64,000 bases of DNA from Bacteroides bouchesdurhonensis (GCF_900155865.1 NZ_LT707006.1:529490-593489); one strand, 5' to 3'. Counted from the stretch's first letter, positions 36,205-45,580 are shown. Notes: a model not told the origin generated them from the letters alone. Made by a program: numbers and translations.

Positions 36205-37191
36205 TTATATAGAGCGAATGAGCAGAACTGTATAAATAATGTAAGCTAATACTAAAATTCCTCCTTCTATCCGGGTAATAGTCCGTTTGGCAAAAAAGAG
36301 TCCAAGCAACCAAAGCAGAATGCTGGAACCAACTAATACAAAGAGGTCGAAATTAGTAATACCGTTCAGACGGAGGGGCGTAATAGTGGCACTACATCCT
36401 AATACAAAGAAGATATTGAAAAGGTTACTGCCGATGACATTACCGATAGCAATCTCCGGATTCTTTTTAATAGCGGCCACAATGGAAGTGGCAAGTTCGG
36501 GCAAGGAAGTTCCCCCGGCTACTAAAGTCAACCCGATAATTGATTCACTGATTCCCATGTTACGGGCAATTCCTGTAGCTCCATTCACAAAGATTTGTCC
36601 ACCGAAGATAAGGGCGGCTAAACCGCCAATAATGTAAATAGTGGATTTCCACCAGGGAAGTAGTTTGATCTCATCCTCTCCTGTAGCTGTTGTTGGTTCT
36701 ATAGGCTGTCCACCGGAAGGTTTTGTAGGGAAAGCAATAGCAAACGTATATCCCATAAAGATGGCGAAAAAGCAAAGTAACAGTAATCCGTCTACTCTAT
36801 CTAAGATATTCTCAGCAGCTTTATTCAGAAAAATATCATTGGCGCAAATCAATAATACAATGGAAGAAAGAATACAGAGTGGAATCTCTTTTTTCAGTGT
36901 ATTCCGGGTGATGACAATCGGGGCTACTAATGCTGTACAACCTACAATCATTAATGTGTTGAAGACATTACTACCCACCACATTACCGATGGCAATATCT
37001 GCACTTCCTTTGAGAGCAGAAGCGACACTGACCGTAAGCTCCGGTGCGGAAGTTCCGAAAGCAACAATTGTAAGACCGATGACAATCGATGGAATTCGGA
37101 AGCACTTGGCTACCGAAGCTGCTCCGTCTGTTAGCCCGTTGGCTCCCAGGAGAATCAGGAGCAATCCTCCAATAAGTAGTAATATATTCAT
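36205..37191 (-). CDS. Calcium/sodium antiporter (CaCA family)
   Basis: This 328-residue inner-membrane protein has about ten hydrophobic helices arranged as two inverted halves. Each half carries the alpha-repeat signature: FGTSAPELTVS and GGTSLPELATS, with matching GNVVGSNVFN and GNVIGSNLFN. These supply the ion-binding Glu and Asn residues. The start at 37191 has a GGAG ribosome binding site 6 bases upstream; a longer frame to 37248 is unlikely. It probably exports Ca2+ in exchange for Na+ or H+. Confidence 0.92.
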   Translation of the reverse strand: MNILLLIGGLLLILLGANGLTDGAASVAKCFRIPSIVIGLTIVAFGTSAPELTVSVASALKGSADIAIGNVVGSNVFNTLMIVGCTALVAPIVITRNTLKKEIPLCILSSIVLLICANDIFLNKAAENILDRVDGLLLLCFFAIFMGYTFAIAFPTKPSGGQPIEPTTATGEDEIKLLPWWKSTIYIIGGLAALIFGGQIFVNGATGIARNMGISESIIGLTLVAGGTSLPELATSIVAAIKKNPEIAIGNVIGSNLFNIFFVLGCSATITPLRLNGITNFDLFVLVGSSILLWLLGLFFAKRTITRIEGGILVLAYIIYTVLLIRSI

Positions 37192-37209
37192 AATTTCTCC
37201 ATTTTGCAG

Positions 37210-37217
37210 CAAAGATA
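37210..37217 (-). promoter_or_regulatory. -7 box of the antiporter gene
   Basis: Reads TATCTTTG on the minus strand, 19 bases before the chosen start. Its position excludes the longer frame beginning at 37248. Confidence 0.55.
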
Positions 37218-37303
37218 GTGATTCTTTGAGATGATATATCAAAAACAATATGTATGTTTGTATGTTTAATAAAAAGTAAGATTATAAGCTTATATAACCC
37301 GAA

Positions 37304-39151
37304 ATGTTCTGTATGGAAAGGAAATGTCTAAAACGATATTGTCTATTGTTTCTGATAGCTTTTGGAACTGTGAATGCACAAGCTCAACTTAAGGAAGCGG
37401 TTAAGAATATATTATTGAGGGATACTGTAGAAACCTCTAATGTTTCGTTAAAAAAGGATTCGGATTCCACTCAATTGGCGAATCTGCAAAAGTCTTTAGT
37501 GGAAGCTCGTCTCAGCGAAGCAAATCTGCGAATGGAAATGGAGCAAATGAAGCTGCAAATGGCAACTGCCGATTCTGTGAAATTTGCCCGGCAAAGACTA
37601 CGTATTGACTCATTACGTAAGTTCACGAAAGGAATTCCGGTGGTAGCCGATGGAGATACTTTATTTTATCTCTATACAAAGCGTGGAGGCTATACCCCTC
37701 AGCAACGGGCACAAATGACCGGAACAGCGATTGAAGAACTCGGAAGACGTTTTAACCTTAGTCCGGATTCTGTTTCGATAGATCACTCGGATATTGTTTC
37801 CGATCTTATGTATGGCAATAAAGTATTGCTTTCTCTAACTGATCAGGACGCTTTATGGGAAGGAATCCCCCGCGATTCTTTGGCAAAGGAGAGAAGAGGC
37901 GAGGTAGTGGATAAGTTGCATGAAATGAAAGCTGAACATGGCCTTTGGAGAATGGCAAAACGTGTCCTTTATTTTGTATTGGTGATTGTAGGACAATATT
38001 TGTTTTTCCGTCTAACCAATTGGCTGTTTAGGAAGCTCAAAGTGCGTATCCTACGTTTGAAGGATACTAAGTTGAAGCCTGTCACTATTCAGGGATATGA
38101 ATTGCTGGATACACAAAAGCAAGTGAATCTGTTGGTTTTTGTAGCGGGTATCGGGCGATATATCATTATGGGGCTTCAGTTACTAATCACTGTTCCTTTG
38201 GTCTTCATAATTTTCCCGCAAACCGAGGGATTGGCTTATAGCCTTTTTGGATACATATGGACTCCCGTTAGAAAGATTCTGATCGGTATTGTTGATTATA
38301 TTCCGGATTTGATTACCATTATAGTCATATGCTATGCTATAAAATCTTTGATTCGCCTTGTCCGCTATCTGGCACATGAAGTGGAGTCAGGAAGGCTTAA
38401 ATTGGGCGGTTTCTATCCCGATTGGGCGATGCCGACTTATCATATTGTCCGTTTCCTGCTTTATGCATTTATGATCGCGATGATTTATAATTATTTGCCG
38501 GGTGCTGATACAGGAGTCTTTCAGGGAATTTCAGTATTTGTCGGGCTGATCGTCTCACTTGGATCTAGTACGGTAATCGGAAATGTTATGGCGGGGATGG
38601 TGATTACTTATATGCGCCCGTTTAAATTGGGTGACCGTATAAAATTGAATGATACAGTGGGGGATATTATAGAGAAAACTCCTCTTGTCACTCGTATTCG
38701 TACCCCGAAGAATGAAGTGGTTACTGTCCCTAATTCGTTTGTTATGTCTTCACATACAGTAAATTACAGTGCATCTGCCCGTGAATATGGTCTGATTATT
38801 CATTCGGAAGTTTCGATTGGTTATGATGTTCCTTGGCGACAGGTTAATCAATTGCTGATAGATGCAGCATTAAATACGCCCGGTGTTTTAGATGATCCCC
38901 GTCCGTTTGTATTGGAGACTTCATTAAGCGACTGGTATCCGGTTTATCAGGTAAATGCTTATATTAAAGAAGCGGATAAGATGGCACAGATCTATTCGGA
39001 TTTGTATCAGAATATTCAAGATCGGTTTAATGAAGCAGGGGTTGAGATCATGTCACCTCATTATATGGCTGTGCGTGATGGCAATGAGACGACAATCCCT
39101 AAGGATGATCTGAGAGGGAAAACGAAAACGGAAACAGGGACAGCTAAATAA
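37304..39151 (+). CDS. Mechanosensitive ion channel (MscS family)
   Basis: This 615-residue protein has a signal peptide ending near NAQAQ (residue 28; a start at residue 4 is also possible) and a periplasmic coiled-coil segment (about 45-95). Several transmembrane helices lead to the MscS core, with the pore helix region GSSTVIGNVMAGMVITYMRPF and the beta-domain GDRIKLNDTVGDI, PNSFVMSSHTVNYS. It is larger than E. coli MscS and resembles the YnaI/YbdG-like group with extra N-terminal helices. It releases solutes on hypo-osmotic shock. Confidence 0.92.
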   Translation: MFCMERKCLKRYCLLFLIAFGTVNAQAQLKEAVKNILLRDTVETSNVSLKKDSDSTQLANLQKSLVEARLSEANLRMEMEQMKLQMATADSVKFARQRLRIDSLRKFTKGIPVVADGDTLFYLYTKRGGYTPQQRAQMTGTAIEELGRRFNLSPDSVSIDHSDIVSDLMYGNKVLLSLTDQDALWEGIPRDSLAKERRGEVVDKLHEMKAEHGLWRMAKRVLYFVLVIVGQYLFFRLTNWLFRKLKVRILRLKDTKLKPVTIQGYELLDTQKQVNLLVFVAGIGRYIIMGLQLLITVPLVFIIFPQTEGLAYSLFGYIWTPVRKILIGIVDYIPDLITIIVICYAIKSLIRLVRYLAHEVESGRLKLGGFYPDWAMPTYHIVRFLLYAFMIAMIYNYLPGADTGVFQGISVFVGLIVSLGSSTVIGNVMAGMVITYMRPFKLGDRIKLNDTVGDIIEKTPLVTRIRTPKNEVVTVPNSFVMSSHTVNYSASAREYGLIIHSEVSIGYDVPWRQVNQLLIDAALNTPGVLDDPRPFVLETSLSDWYPVYQVNAYIKEADKMAQIYSDLYQNIQDRFNEAGVEIMSPHYMAVRDGNETTIPKDDLRGKTKTETGTAK

Positions 39152-39193
39152 TTATTGCTGCACCCTAATTGTTACCTTTCGAGTTTATACTGA

Positions 39194-40375
39194 TTAGGTC
39201 TTCTCGCACAGGATTAATAGCTTCTTTTCATTATTTAAAGTGGTTGCAAATAGGTAAGTGGAGCCTCCATCGGATAATTTGGTCCGTTTGCGGAGTTCCG
39301 CAACAGAAGCGGGAAAATTGCGGATCGTGATATTGGCTTTCTCTAGATTCCCTAAAGTCTCTTTAATTTCTTTTCTGTTGAAACTGCAATATCCTTTAAT
39401 CTGGAATACTCTTCCGGGGAAGTTCTCAATCAGTATATCGGATGTATAAAGATGGCTGTTAGGATGAAGTTTTGAAATATGATAGGCGGACGATAAACTT
39501 TTATAAGCACCTCCTTTCAGTAGTGAGGCATGTGGCTCATAGAGATAGTCTGCAAGGATATTTGTATAAGTACATTCGCTGTGTTGTTCTTGTTCGCGGG
39601 TAAAGGTGAACTTTTGCTCACCTTTGGATGAAAAGTTTACACAATAGATAGGAACTTCTTTGGCTGGTGTTTGCCCCAGAATTAAAAGGAGTTCTTTGCA
39701 TTCATTATTGACGGAAATAATATGAGCCTCCTGCGTGTGTTGTAGCTCTTTCAATGCGAGGGATAGGTCAAGCATAGGGGAGAGCTTAATCATAACTTTA
39801 TTCGCTTTCTCCAATAAAAGTTGTTCCAGTTCGGCCACATTGGGTTCACAATCGGAAATAGCTACGGTTTTTGCTCCATGTTCGTTGCGGCGGGCAGGAT
39901 CAAGGAAGATACAATCTACCGGAGACATCATTTTCAGATAGGCTACTCCGTCTTCGTTTTTAACACTAATATGATTCAAACCAAGTATGGGGAAATTGTG
40001 GGCTGCAATCTCACAAAGCTCTTCTTGGCACTCTATGTATACAGCGGACTTGAATCCTGCAGCAAGGAACGAACAGTCGATGCCGAATCCACCGGTAAGA
40101 TCAGTCAAAGACTGGCCTTGTATTAATTTGGCTTTATAACGAGCTGTAATTTCTGAAGAACATTGTTCTAATGATAGATGCTTTGGGTACCAAATATCAT
40201 CTATTTTTTTCCACGATGGAATCTTCTCTGTTGCAACTTGCCTTCCTGCTATTTGGGTAATAGCTGTTGGCATATCTACATTCGGATATTTCTTGGCTTG
40301 TAAAGCCAAGGTTCGTACATCATCTGCTTGATGTTCATGAATAAATACTTGAGTTGCTGGAGAAATCTGTATCAT
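39194..40375 (-). CDS. Class I SAM-dependent methyltransferase (THUMP-like C-terminus)
   Basis: This 393-residue protein has a central Rossmann methyltransferase core: LTDLTGGFGIDCSFLA (motif I), AVYIECQEELCEIA, and CIFLDPARRN (motif IV-like). Conserved blocks on both sides fit the Bacteroidetes family annotated as class I methyltransferase with a THUMP-like domain, probably acting on RNA. The actual substrate is unproven. It is convergent with the MscS gene, with only 42 bases between. Confidence 0.78.
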   Translation of the reverse strand: MIQISPATQVFIHEHQADDVRTLALQAKKYPNVDMPTAITQIAGRQVATEKIPSWKKIDDIWYPKHLSLEQCSSEITARYKAKLIQGQSLTDLTGGFGIDCSFLAAGFKSAVYIECQEELCEIAAHNFPILGLNHISVKNEDGVAYLKMMSPVDCIFLDPARRNEHGAKTVAISDCEPNVAELEQLLLEKANKVMIKLSPMLDLSLALKELQHTQEAHIISVNNECKELLLILGQTPAKEVPIYCVNFSSKGEQKFTFTREQEQHSECTYTNILADYLYEPHASLLKGGAYKSLSSAYHISKLHPNSHLYTSDILIENFPGRVFQIKGYCSFNRKEIKETLGNLEKANITIRNFPASVAELRKRTKLSDGGSTYLFATTLNNEKKLLILCEKT

Positions 40376-40415
40376 AACTATCAGTATTCAGAACTAAATA
40401 ATAATTTATAATTGA

Positions 40416-41192
40416 TTATGGAATCAGTTTATACTTCCGCTTGGCTTCGTCCCTGCTGCAGAAATTGAAATGCCACCATTCACTTGGTAGTGGACGGAAA
40501 CCTGCTTTTTTCATAACTGTTCTTAGTAATATCCGGTTTTGCCGTTCGTTTTCACTTATTTTACCTGTATGTACTAATTCATTTTCCTGTGTAATGTTTG
40601 CTTCGAAGCCGAGATGGTCTACTTGGGTTCCCATTGGTAGTGGAGTCCCCAAAGAATCCAGTATACTGATGTCTACCGCAAGTCCGTAATTATGTAGTCC
40701 ACCTCCATGGTTCGGGTTAGATACGTATTTGAATTTAGATGTGCCTTTTACTACATTCCACATTTTCTTTTGCACAGACATTGGGCGTGCTGCATCGTAA
40801 ACGATGAGGCTGTATGATGGATATGACTGTTTGAGCTCTTTTTGTGCCTGCATAAGAGCGTGTGCTGCATCCGGGTGAAGATAAGCTTCTTTCAGGTCAT
40901 CGTAGAGTATTTCTCCTGTGAAGTTGTCTGAGCGAGTGTACATTAATTCGATGTGAATGGTCGGATCTAACTCGGAGATATTCACAAATCCTAGAGAATC
41001 TAGTGTAACTGCTGTCTGGCTTTTAGTTGAGGTGTTTTCTAGAGGAGTAGGGGTAGTTGGTCTTATTGAATCTATGTACGCAGCATTCTGCTGTTGTTTT
41101 TCTTTTGTCGGGGTACAGGAACAAGAGAAAATCAACATTAACCAGAATAGGAATAATGCATTACGTCTTATTAATATCAAGGTTTTTCCCAT
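40416..41192 (-). CDS. M15-type D-alanyl-D-alanine dipeptidase (VanX/DdpX-like) lipoprotein
   Basis: This 258-residue envelope lipoprotein (lipobox FSCSC near residue 24) has the VanX-type core. The zinc ligands are His in GGGLHNYGLAVDIS (the H-x6-D pattern) and His in SEWWHFNF, whose preceding Glu is the catalytic base. YDAARPMSVQ is also conserved. VanX-like enzymes cleave D-Ala-D-Ala; in Bacteroides the homologues are more likely to recycle cell-wall dipeptide than to confer vancomycin resistance, and no van operon is nearby. The gene lies 40 bases upstream of the methyltransferase gene. Confidence 0.9.
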   Translation of the reverse strand: MGKTLILIRRNALFLFWLMLIFSCSCTPTKEKQQQNAAYIDSIRPTTPTPLENTSTKSQTAVTLDSLGFVNISELDPTIHIELMYTRSDNFTGEILYDDLKEAYLHPDAAHALMQAQKELKQSYPSYSLIVYDAARPMSVQKKMWNVVKGTSKFKYVSNPNHGGGLHNYGLAVDISILDSLGTPLPMGTQVDHLGFEANITQENELVHTGKISENERQNRILLRTVMKKAGFRPLPSEWWHFNFCSRDEAKRKYKLIP

Positions 41193-41511
41193 CTAGTCCA
41201 CTTATTTTCAATAAATTAATGCTCTCTTAATAATGCCTTGGTGAAATATCAAACTCTATAGTTGCAAAGGTAGTTATTTGATTTATATTTAGCAAGTTGT
41301 AAGGGCATCATACAATAGCCAATTGATATTATTGATTTCATGTGTTTCTCTTTTAATTGAACTTAGGATATGCTAATGGATAATTCATGAACCTGCTGTA
41401 TTTTAATGTGAATAATTCCAAATTTGATAGCACAAGGAGCAGTTCTTATGTCGGGTGATAGCGAGATTTGCTTATTTCGTTAATAAGCGAACTTCTGTTC
41501 ACCTCTCATGA
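41193..41511. other. Intergenic region upstream of the dipeptidase gene
   Basis: A -7 box for the dipeptidase gene is the only recognisable site (41265-41272). No tRNA fragment, repeat or coding frame is seen, so no left boundary of the following accessory block can be placed here. Confidence 0.6.
41265..41272 (-). promoter_or_regulatory. -7 box of the dipeptidase gene
   Basis: Reads TACCTTTG on the minus strand, 73 bases before the start codon. Confidence 0.55.
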
Positions 41512-41949
41512 TTATTTCTTTACGCAACGCACGAAGCAAGTATCAGAACCGTTATCATCATATATATTCGATGTATCAATATCATTAAAATCGAAAGTGA
41601 AATAATTGATATCCCAGCCAAATTTCTTATTTCCTTTAACAGTTGCTTCACTTTCAAACCAATATATCGCTCCGGGTCTTCTGAACAAATCGAAAAATAG
41701 GGGTCTGTCTTTCACTCGTGAGTTTCCCCAGGAATGATATTCATCTTCGGGATAATAATCCGTGCGCCCGGCAGAATATCTCAGAATTCCATGTTCATTG
41801 CGTTTTCGATGCCCATAGCCGGATGCGCCTATCGGGAAGAAAAGGCTCTTGCCCGTTTGTTTATTATAAGCGAAACAGCCTCTCATACCACGTCCATTAT
41901 TGTTGTTCTTGTAGTCGTAACCGTACGCTGTTTCGATATATATAGTCAC
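41512..41949 (-). CDS. Hypothetical protein, GTG start
   Basis: This 145-residue protein starts with GTG at 41947-41949. An in-frame TAG 18 bases upstream shows that the frame is closed, and an AGGAG lies near. It has no signal peptide. A GCFAYNKQTGKSLFFPIGASGYGH stretch weakly recalls the Gly/Tyr-rich C-terminal segment of some Bacteroides surface repeats (FISUMP-like), but no domain can be claimed. It lies at the outer edge of an accessory block next to an integrase, so it may be cargo. Confidence 0.5.
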   Translation of the reverse strand: MTIYIETAYGYDYKNNNNGRGMRGCFAYNKQTGKSLFFPIGASGYGHRKRNEHGILRYSAGRTDYYPEDEYHSWGNSRVKDRPLFFDLFRRPGAIYWFESEATVKGNKKFGWDINYFTFDFNDIDTSNIYDDNGSDTCFVRCVKK

Positions 41950-42048
41950 TTTGCAAATTTGCTCCTAACTGTTTTTTTAATATAAAAGTATGTTTAAGAG
42001 TAGAATTTAGAGAGGAAGGGGAGCGAACTCCCCATTCCATTCTCATCA

Positions 42049-42669
42049 TTACAGATTGAAGTAGTCTGTCTTATTAATTGTCAATCGTTCGTGTATGAAC
42101 TCTTTGACATCATCTGTGAGAGGCATATCAAATCTTACTTCACCGCGATAGAATCGGAAGTAACCACGAAAGTAGGTAACACCTTTTCTAACTTTATCAC
42201 GTTCACGATAAAGACGTTTATACTCGTCTTTCAAACGCTTTAAGAGTTTCAGTTGGAAGTTGTCAGTAGCATTCACTTCTTGTTCTTGTTTAAAGAAATC
42301 ATCATTGGGATTGATTCCGTTACCTTTTAACAGGCTTAACACAATTTCAACTGCTCTATCATTTACATACGTACCTTGCTTCTCTACTAATCCGTCAAGT
42401 TCGGCAATGATATAAAGATACGCCTTACCCTTAGTGTTGTAGGGGACAACCGTCACTCTAGCAAAGTTAAAGACAGCATTGAATAGCCATATTAAAACTG
42501 CCTTATCTACATACACTGGCGGTTCACTCTTTACTGTCGTAACTTTTAAAACGCCTTCATTACCCTTCTCCACCTTTAAGGTGTTAGTTGAATTAACACT
42601 TGAAGTTTTACCAACTTCTTTACCATTCACCATTGCAGTCTGTCCCGCTGTCATAATCTTTTCTTCCAT
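42049..42669 (-). CDS. Hypothetical accessory protein, 206 residues
   Basis: No family is recognised. Residues 1-50 are Thr/Val/Lys-rich and probably disordered. The middle has a hydrophobic KAVLIWLFNAVFNFARVTVV stretch, and the C-terminal 75 residues are highly basic with a repeated Tyr/Arg pattern (LKRLKDEYKRLYRERDKVRKG, then YFRGYFRFYRGEVRF). It could bind nucleic acid (inference from charge). It belongs to the block with the 337-residue gene and the integrase. Confidence 0.5.
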   Translation of the reverse strand: MEEKIMTAGQTAMVNGKEVGKTSSVNSTNTLKVEKGNEGVLKVTTVKSEPPVYVDKAVLIWLFNAVFNFARVTVVPYNTKGKAYLYIIAELDGLVEKQGTYVNDRAVEIVLSLLKGNGINPNDDFFKQEQEVNATDNFQLKLLKRLKDEYKRLYRERDKVRKGVTYFRGYFRFYRGEVRFDMPLTDDVKEFIHERLTINKTDYFNL

Positions 42670-42847
42670 AATTATGAAGTTTTTGATTTTACATTAAAAC
42701 TAATCAAGAGTGGTATGTACCGTTTATCTCTTGATTACGTTGCAAAGGTGAGGAATTGTCAAGAGGTGTGTTATAAAGAATGGAGAGCCATTTCTAGGCA
42801 ATTCTTTAGATAGTAGTATATCAGCAAGTTAGCTAATTTAAGGATAT

Positions 42848-42876
42848 AAAAAAACTACCACGTAATTACATGGTAG
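42848..42876 (-). terminator. Terminator of the 337-residue gene
   Basis: CTACCA/TGGTAG stem (42855-42860 with 42871-42876) is followed on the minus strand by seven T. Confidence 0.75.
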
Positions 42877-42901
42877 TCTGTGAGGATTGGTAGATTATAA
42901 A

Positions 42902-43915
42902 TTACCAGAGATGTTCTGTAGATCGATTAGTAGGTGAAAAATTGTAGTCCGCTATCTGCTTAGGCTTCCACATAGGTTTATAGCTTTGCTTCACTAAGTA
43001 GGCTATAGCTGCATTGGTGTAGTTCTCGTCATCATTGAAGCTGCCTTCTTCAAACAGTAGCCTCATGTAGTCTAAAGTCATGCGTATCTGTTCGCTCTTT
43101 GTCTTTAGTGAAGAGTACTTCTGTAACAGGTGGAATGTACCGTACATGATTAATTCGCAAGCATGATTCTTAGTCTTTCTGCCTTTTTTGGCTGCATATA
43201 CTTCCTTCAATTCTGCTTGGGCTTCTTCCAGACTGTTTACTCCTAAGTATATATGTAGGTAGTTATCCAGTAAGTCAGTAAGCCAATGGCATGAGTTGTC
43301 TAGTGTTATCTTCTTTACTCCATTATCAATGGTGATAGAATTTAGTGATCTCAACTCTTTCTTCTTACTAGGTGAGTATCTCTTAGTGTTTAGCAACTCA
43401 TATAGCTTTAGCATTTCTGGACGGACTTGTTCCAGATAAGGCAGTGTGTCCTCTGACATGGTAACTTCTGTATAAAGTTCACCATTCTTATACTTCTCAT
43501 ATATAGCAGCTACTACAAACAAGGTTGTACCAATGACTTCGTTATAGTCTGCTTCTCCATGATCTTGTAACAGATCAAACAGTTTTTTTAAGATCTTATC
43601 ATCAGACAAGGTGATAGTGATGTTAAAATCTGAATCCATTATAAAGCTACTAGGATCAAACTCTTTACTAGTTGAGGCTGGTCTTGGTGCGTAACGGTGA
43701 TAGTCAAATGCACCATTATCTACTGCAAACTCATCCAGAATTGGACTATCAATCATATAGGCATTGGCTATCTCCTTATCAATCCCATTGGGATAGTGAG
43801 TATAATAGGCATGTAGTAGTTCACTCTCAAACATAGCACGCTTATAACCAAAGTACTCTGTTAAGATTGGCTCTAATTGCTTTAGTTCTGGAATTGGTAG
43901 TATGTAATCTCTCAT
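42902..43915 (-). CDS. Hypothetical accessory protein, 337 residues
   Basis: It has no signal, membrane segment or recognised domain. The sequence looks mostly helical and acidic (VGTTLFVVAAIYEKYKN, LTDLLDNYLHIYLGVNSLEEAQAELKEVY). It sits between its own terminator and one that ends the integrase transcript, so it is expressed separately. Its function cannot be given; in this setting it could be an element-specific regulator or a defence gene. Confidence 0.55.
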   Translation of the reverse strand: MRDYILPIPELKQLEPILTEYFGYKRAMFESELLHAYYTHYPNGIDKEIANAYMIDSPILDEFAVDNGAFDYHRYAPRPASTSKEFDPSSFIMDSDFNITITLSDDKILKKLFDLLQDHGEADYNEVIGTTLFVVAAIYEKYKNGELYTEVTMSEDTLPYLEQVRPEMLKLYELLNTKRYSPSKKKELRSLNSITIDNGVKKITLDNSCHWLTDLLDNYLHIYLGVNSLEEAQAELKEVYAAKKGRKTKNHACELIMYGTFHLLQKYSSLKTKSEQIRMTLDYMRLLFEEGSFNDDENYTNAAIAYLVKQSYKPMWKPKQIADYNFSPTNRSTEHLW

Positions 43916-43952
43916 GTCATATCTGCATTAGGAGCTGTAAAGTTAAAAAGAA

Positions 43953-43982
43953 ATCCCCACTTGCATTGCTACAAATGGGGAT
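43953..43982 (-). terminator. Terminator of the accessory integrase gene
   Basis: An 11 bp stem with one mismatch (43953-43963 with 43972-43982) is followed on the minus strand by TTTCTTTTT. Confidence 0.7.
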
Positions 43983-43991
43983 AATCTTAAA

Positions 43992-45260
43992 TTACTTGCC
44001 AAACACGTACTTTACTACTTTGGCATTAGCCTTGTTCTCATTCATGAAGTCACGTTCAATGTAGATGTCAGTAACCTTCATTGCTTCATCAACATGGTTT
44101 AATGCTGCGTGGACTGTGTACTTGTCAATTCCTACTTTGTTGAGTGCTATGGTAGCCCATGAGTGGCGGGCGGCGTAGTACTCTAAATCATACACACCCA
44201 ACAATTCACCAATTTCTTTTAAACCGTAGTTAATGGCTTTGTTGAAGTTTCCTTCATCAGCATAGTAGCGGTAGAAGTTGAAGAGACGTTTACCGCTTGG
44301 GTCTTTGTACTTCTCAACCAAAGGAAGAATTGTTTTAGGAATCTCTACCATCATTTTTGCACCATCCAGCCTACGAGCTTTGGTCTTGGTTCTGTTGTAA
44401 GTAATGGTGTTACCTGTTCTTTCTGTGGCATTATAAAGGTCAGCTGAATTGATTCCCATAAGACAGAATGATAGAATGAAACAATCCTTAGCCAAATTAT
44501 AACGGCAGGTAGACTTATATCCTTTCCTCATGTCTTTATAAGGTAACTTCCACACCTTTTTAATGATGTCTGCTGGAATGGCTCTCTTACGGGTAGCTTC
44601 CTGTTTTGGTATCTCAAACTCATCAAAAGGAGAATTGGAGATGAGGATTAAGTTCTTGTCTTTCTTATTGAACTTGCGTTTAGCTTCATTGAACAGCTTT
44701 TTAATGCTTACCAAGTAGAGGGAAAGGGTACGGTTAGAGGGAACACGCTTACCCTGCTGCATCAGTTTCTTGGTACGTGCATCACGTTCTTCAATTAAAA
44801 ACGCTTTGAACTGTTCTAAGAAGTCTAAGGTGATAAGATTTATATCCAATTCCTCCTTACCAACAAACCGTACCAAAGCATTGATGGCAGTTGTATAATT
44901 GGGTGCGCCTTTGATTGTAGTTGAGGCTATCCATTCACGACTGAACTTAATGAAGTCAATGGTTTGTTGCTTTTGATGTTCACCATCTAAAAAGTCCATC
45001 ACATCGTCAATGGTGTAGTTGTTTAATTCAATTTGAAGTTTGTTACACTTGTTTTGATAGCACCGAATGAGGTCGTTTACTTCTTGTTTTAAGGGAGATG
45101 ATTGTTTGATTTTTAAATCTTTAGTTAAGTCTTTAGAGGTTGCAAACAGGCTTGTAGATAATCTTTTCATTCGTCTGTTTAGGGTAAACCTAAGTCTTAC
45201 AATGAAACATTCATTTGATTTTCGTTGGCTTTTTACTACTTCTGCATTGATTGTCAGCAT
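43992..45260 (-). CDS. Tyrosine recombinase/integrase of the first accessory block
   Basis: This 422-residue integrase has an N-terminal arm-binding region (residues 1-80), a SAM-like core-binding domain (about 100-200) and a catalytic domain. Visible are the Lys in RTKTKARRLDG, Arg-His in YYAARHSWAT, His in ALNHVDEAM and nucleophile Tyr in TDIYIERDF. The usual first Arg box reads CLMGINSADLYN with Asn in that place, and HxxR lacks the first His. Similar losses are known in functional Bacteroides integrases such as IntDOT, so activity remains possible. It belongs to a block (41.5-45.3 kb) with no visible attachment sites, so it may be a decayed element. Confidence 0.82.
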   Translation of the reverse strand: MLTINAEVVKSQRKSNECFIVRLRFTLNRRMKRLSTSLFATSKDLTKDLKIKQSSPLKQEVNDLIRCYQNKCNKLQIELNNYTIDDVMDFLDGEHQKQQTIDFIKFSREWIASTTIKGAPNYTTAINALVRFVGKEELDINLITLDFLEQFKAFLIEERDARTKKLMQQGKRVPSNRTLSLYLVSIKKLFNEAKRKFNKKDKNLILISNSPFDEFEIPKQEATRKRAIPADIIKKVWKLPYKDMRKGYKSTCRYNLAKDCFILSFCLMGINSADLYNATERTGNTITYNRTKTKARRLDGAKMMVEIPKTILPLVEKYKDPSGKRLFNFYRYYADEGNFNKAINYGLKEIGELLGVYDLEYYAARHSWATIALNKVGIDKYTVHAALNHVDEAMKVTDIYIERDFMNENKANAKVVKYVFGK

Positions 45261-45358
45261 ACTACATGTTGTTTAACTGGTGAAACAATAGTGAAACAAC
45301 TGCATCAATTTGTGGATAAAACCACTAAAGCAACAGACCTTTAATCGGAGGTCTCCAT

Positions 45359-45401
45359 AAAGAAAAAGGCTGTATTCTCTTAGGAATCAGCCTTTTTCTT
45401 T
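45359..45401 (-). terminator. Probable original terminator of the tRNA(CAT) gene
   Basis: A perfect 14 bp stem (45359-45372 with 45388-45401) has a loop, and on the minus strand ends in CCTTTTTCTTT. It directly follows the displaced 3' half of the tRNA, so it was probably the tRNA's own terminator before the element inserted. The remaining 45261-45617 interval holds the left attachment repeat and element-end repeats. Confidence 0.6.
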
Positions 45402-45447
45402 GTGGACCAGCCTGGGCTTGAACCAGGGACCTCCAGATTATGAGTCT
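45401..45447 (-). repeat. Left attachment site: displaced tRNA(CAT) 3' half
   Basis: These 47 bases match 57515-57561 at 45 positions, covering the anticodon region to the 3' end of the tRNA on the minus strand. The D-arm and 5' half are absent. The two mismatches (45413 and 45425) form a compensatory pair in the T-stem. Confidence 0.85.
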
Positions 45448-45458
45448 TTTTGTATGGT

Positions 45459-45471
45459 ATTTCATGGAATT
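45459..45471 (+). repeat. Element-end direct repeat, left copy
   Basis: ATTTCATGGAATT also occurs at 57398-57410 near the other end, in the same orientation. It is a candidate integrase or excisionase binding site. Confidence 0.55.
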
Positions 45472-45561
45472 ACATATTATATAAATATACTGATTGTCAG
45501 TACTTAATGCATTTTGTGGTTTGCAGGAAAATACGTATGTTTGCAGTAGTTTCCGTGCGAA

Positions 45562-45580
45562 AAGGTCACCTGAAGGTCAC
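45562..45580 (+). repeat. Arm-type repeat, left copy
   Basis: AAGGTCACCTGAAGGTCAC recurs at 57445-57463. It contains AGGTCAC twice, separated by 4 bases (11 bp period), as expected for paired integrase arm sites. Confidence 0.65.

Noticed and set aside
37192..37248. Upstream start for the Ca/Na antiporter
   Set aside because: A -7 promoter box lies within this stretch, and the start at 37191 has a clear GGAG ribosome binding site.
40416..41192. VanX-type vancomycin resistance gene
   Set aside because: No vanH, vanA/B or vanRS genes are present; isolated VanX-like dipeptidases are common in Gram-negative bacteria and serve peptidoglycan turnover.
41193..41511. Left attachment site for the first accessory block
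   Set aside because: Searched by eye for a copy of the tRNA 3' half or of the repeats near 45260; none found.
45401..45447. Possible second tRNA gene
   Set aside because: Only the anticodon-to-3' half is present; the D-arm and 5' acceptor strand are missing, so it is an attachment-site duplicate.
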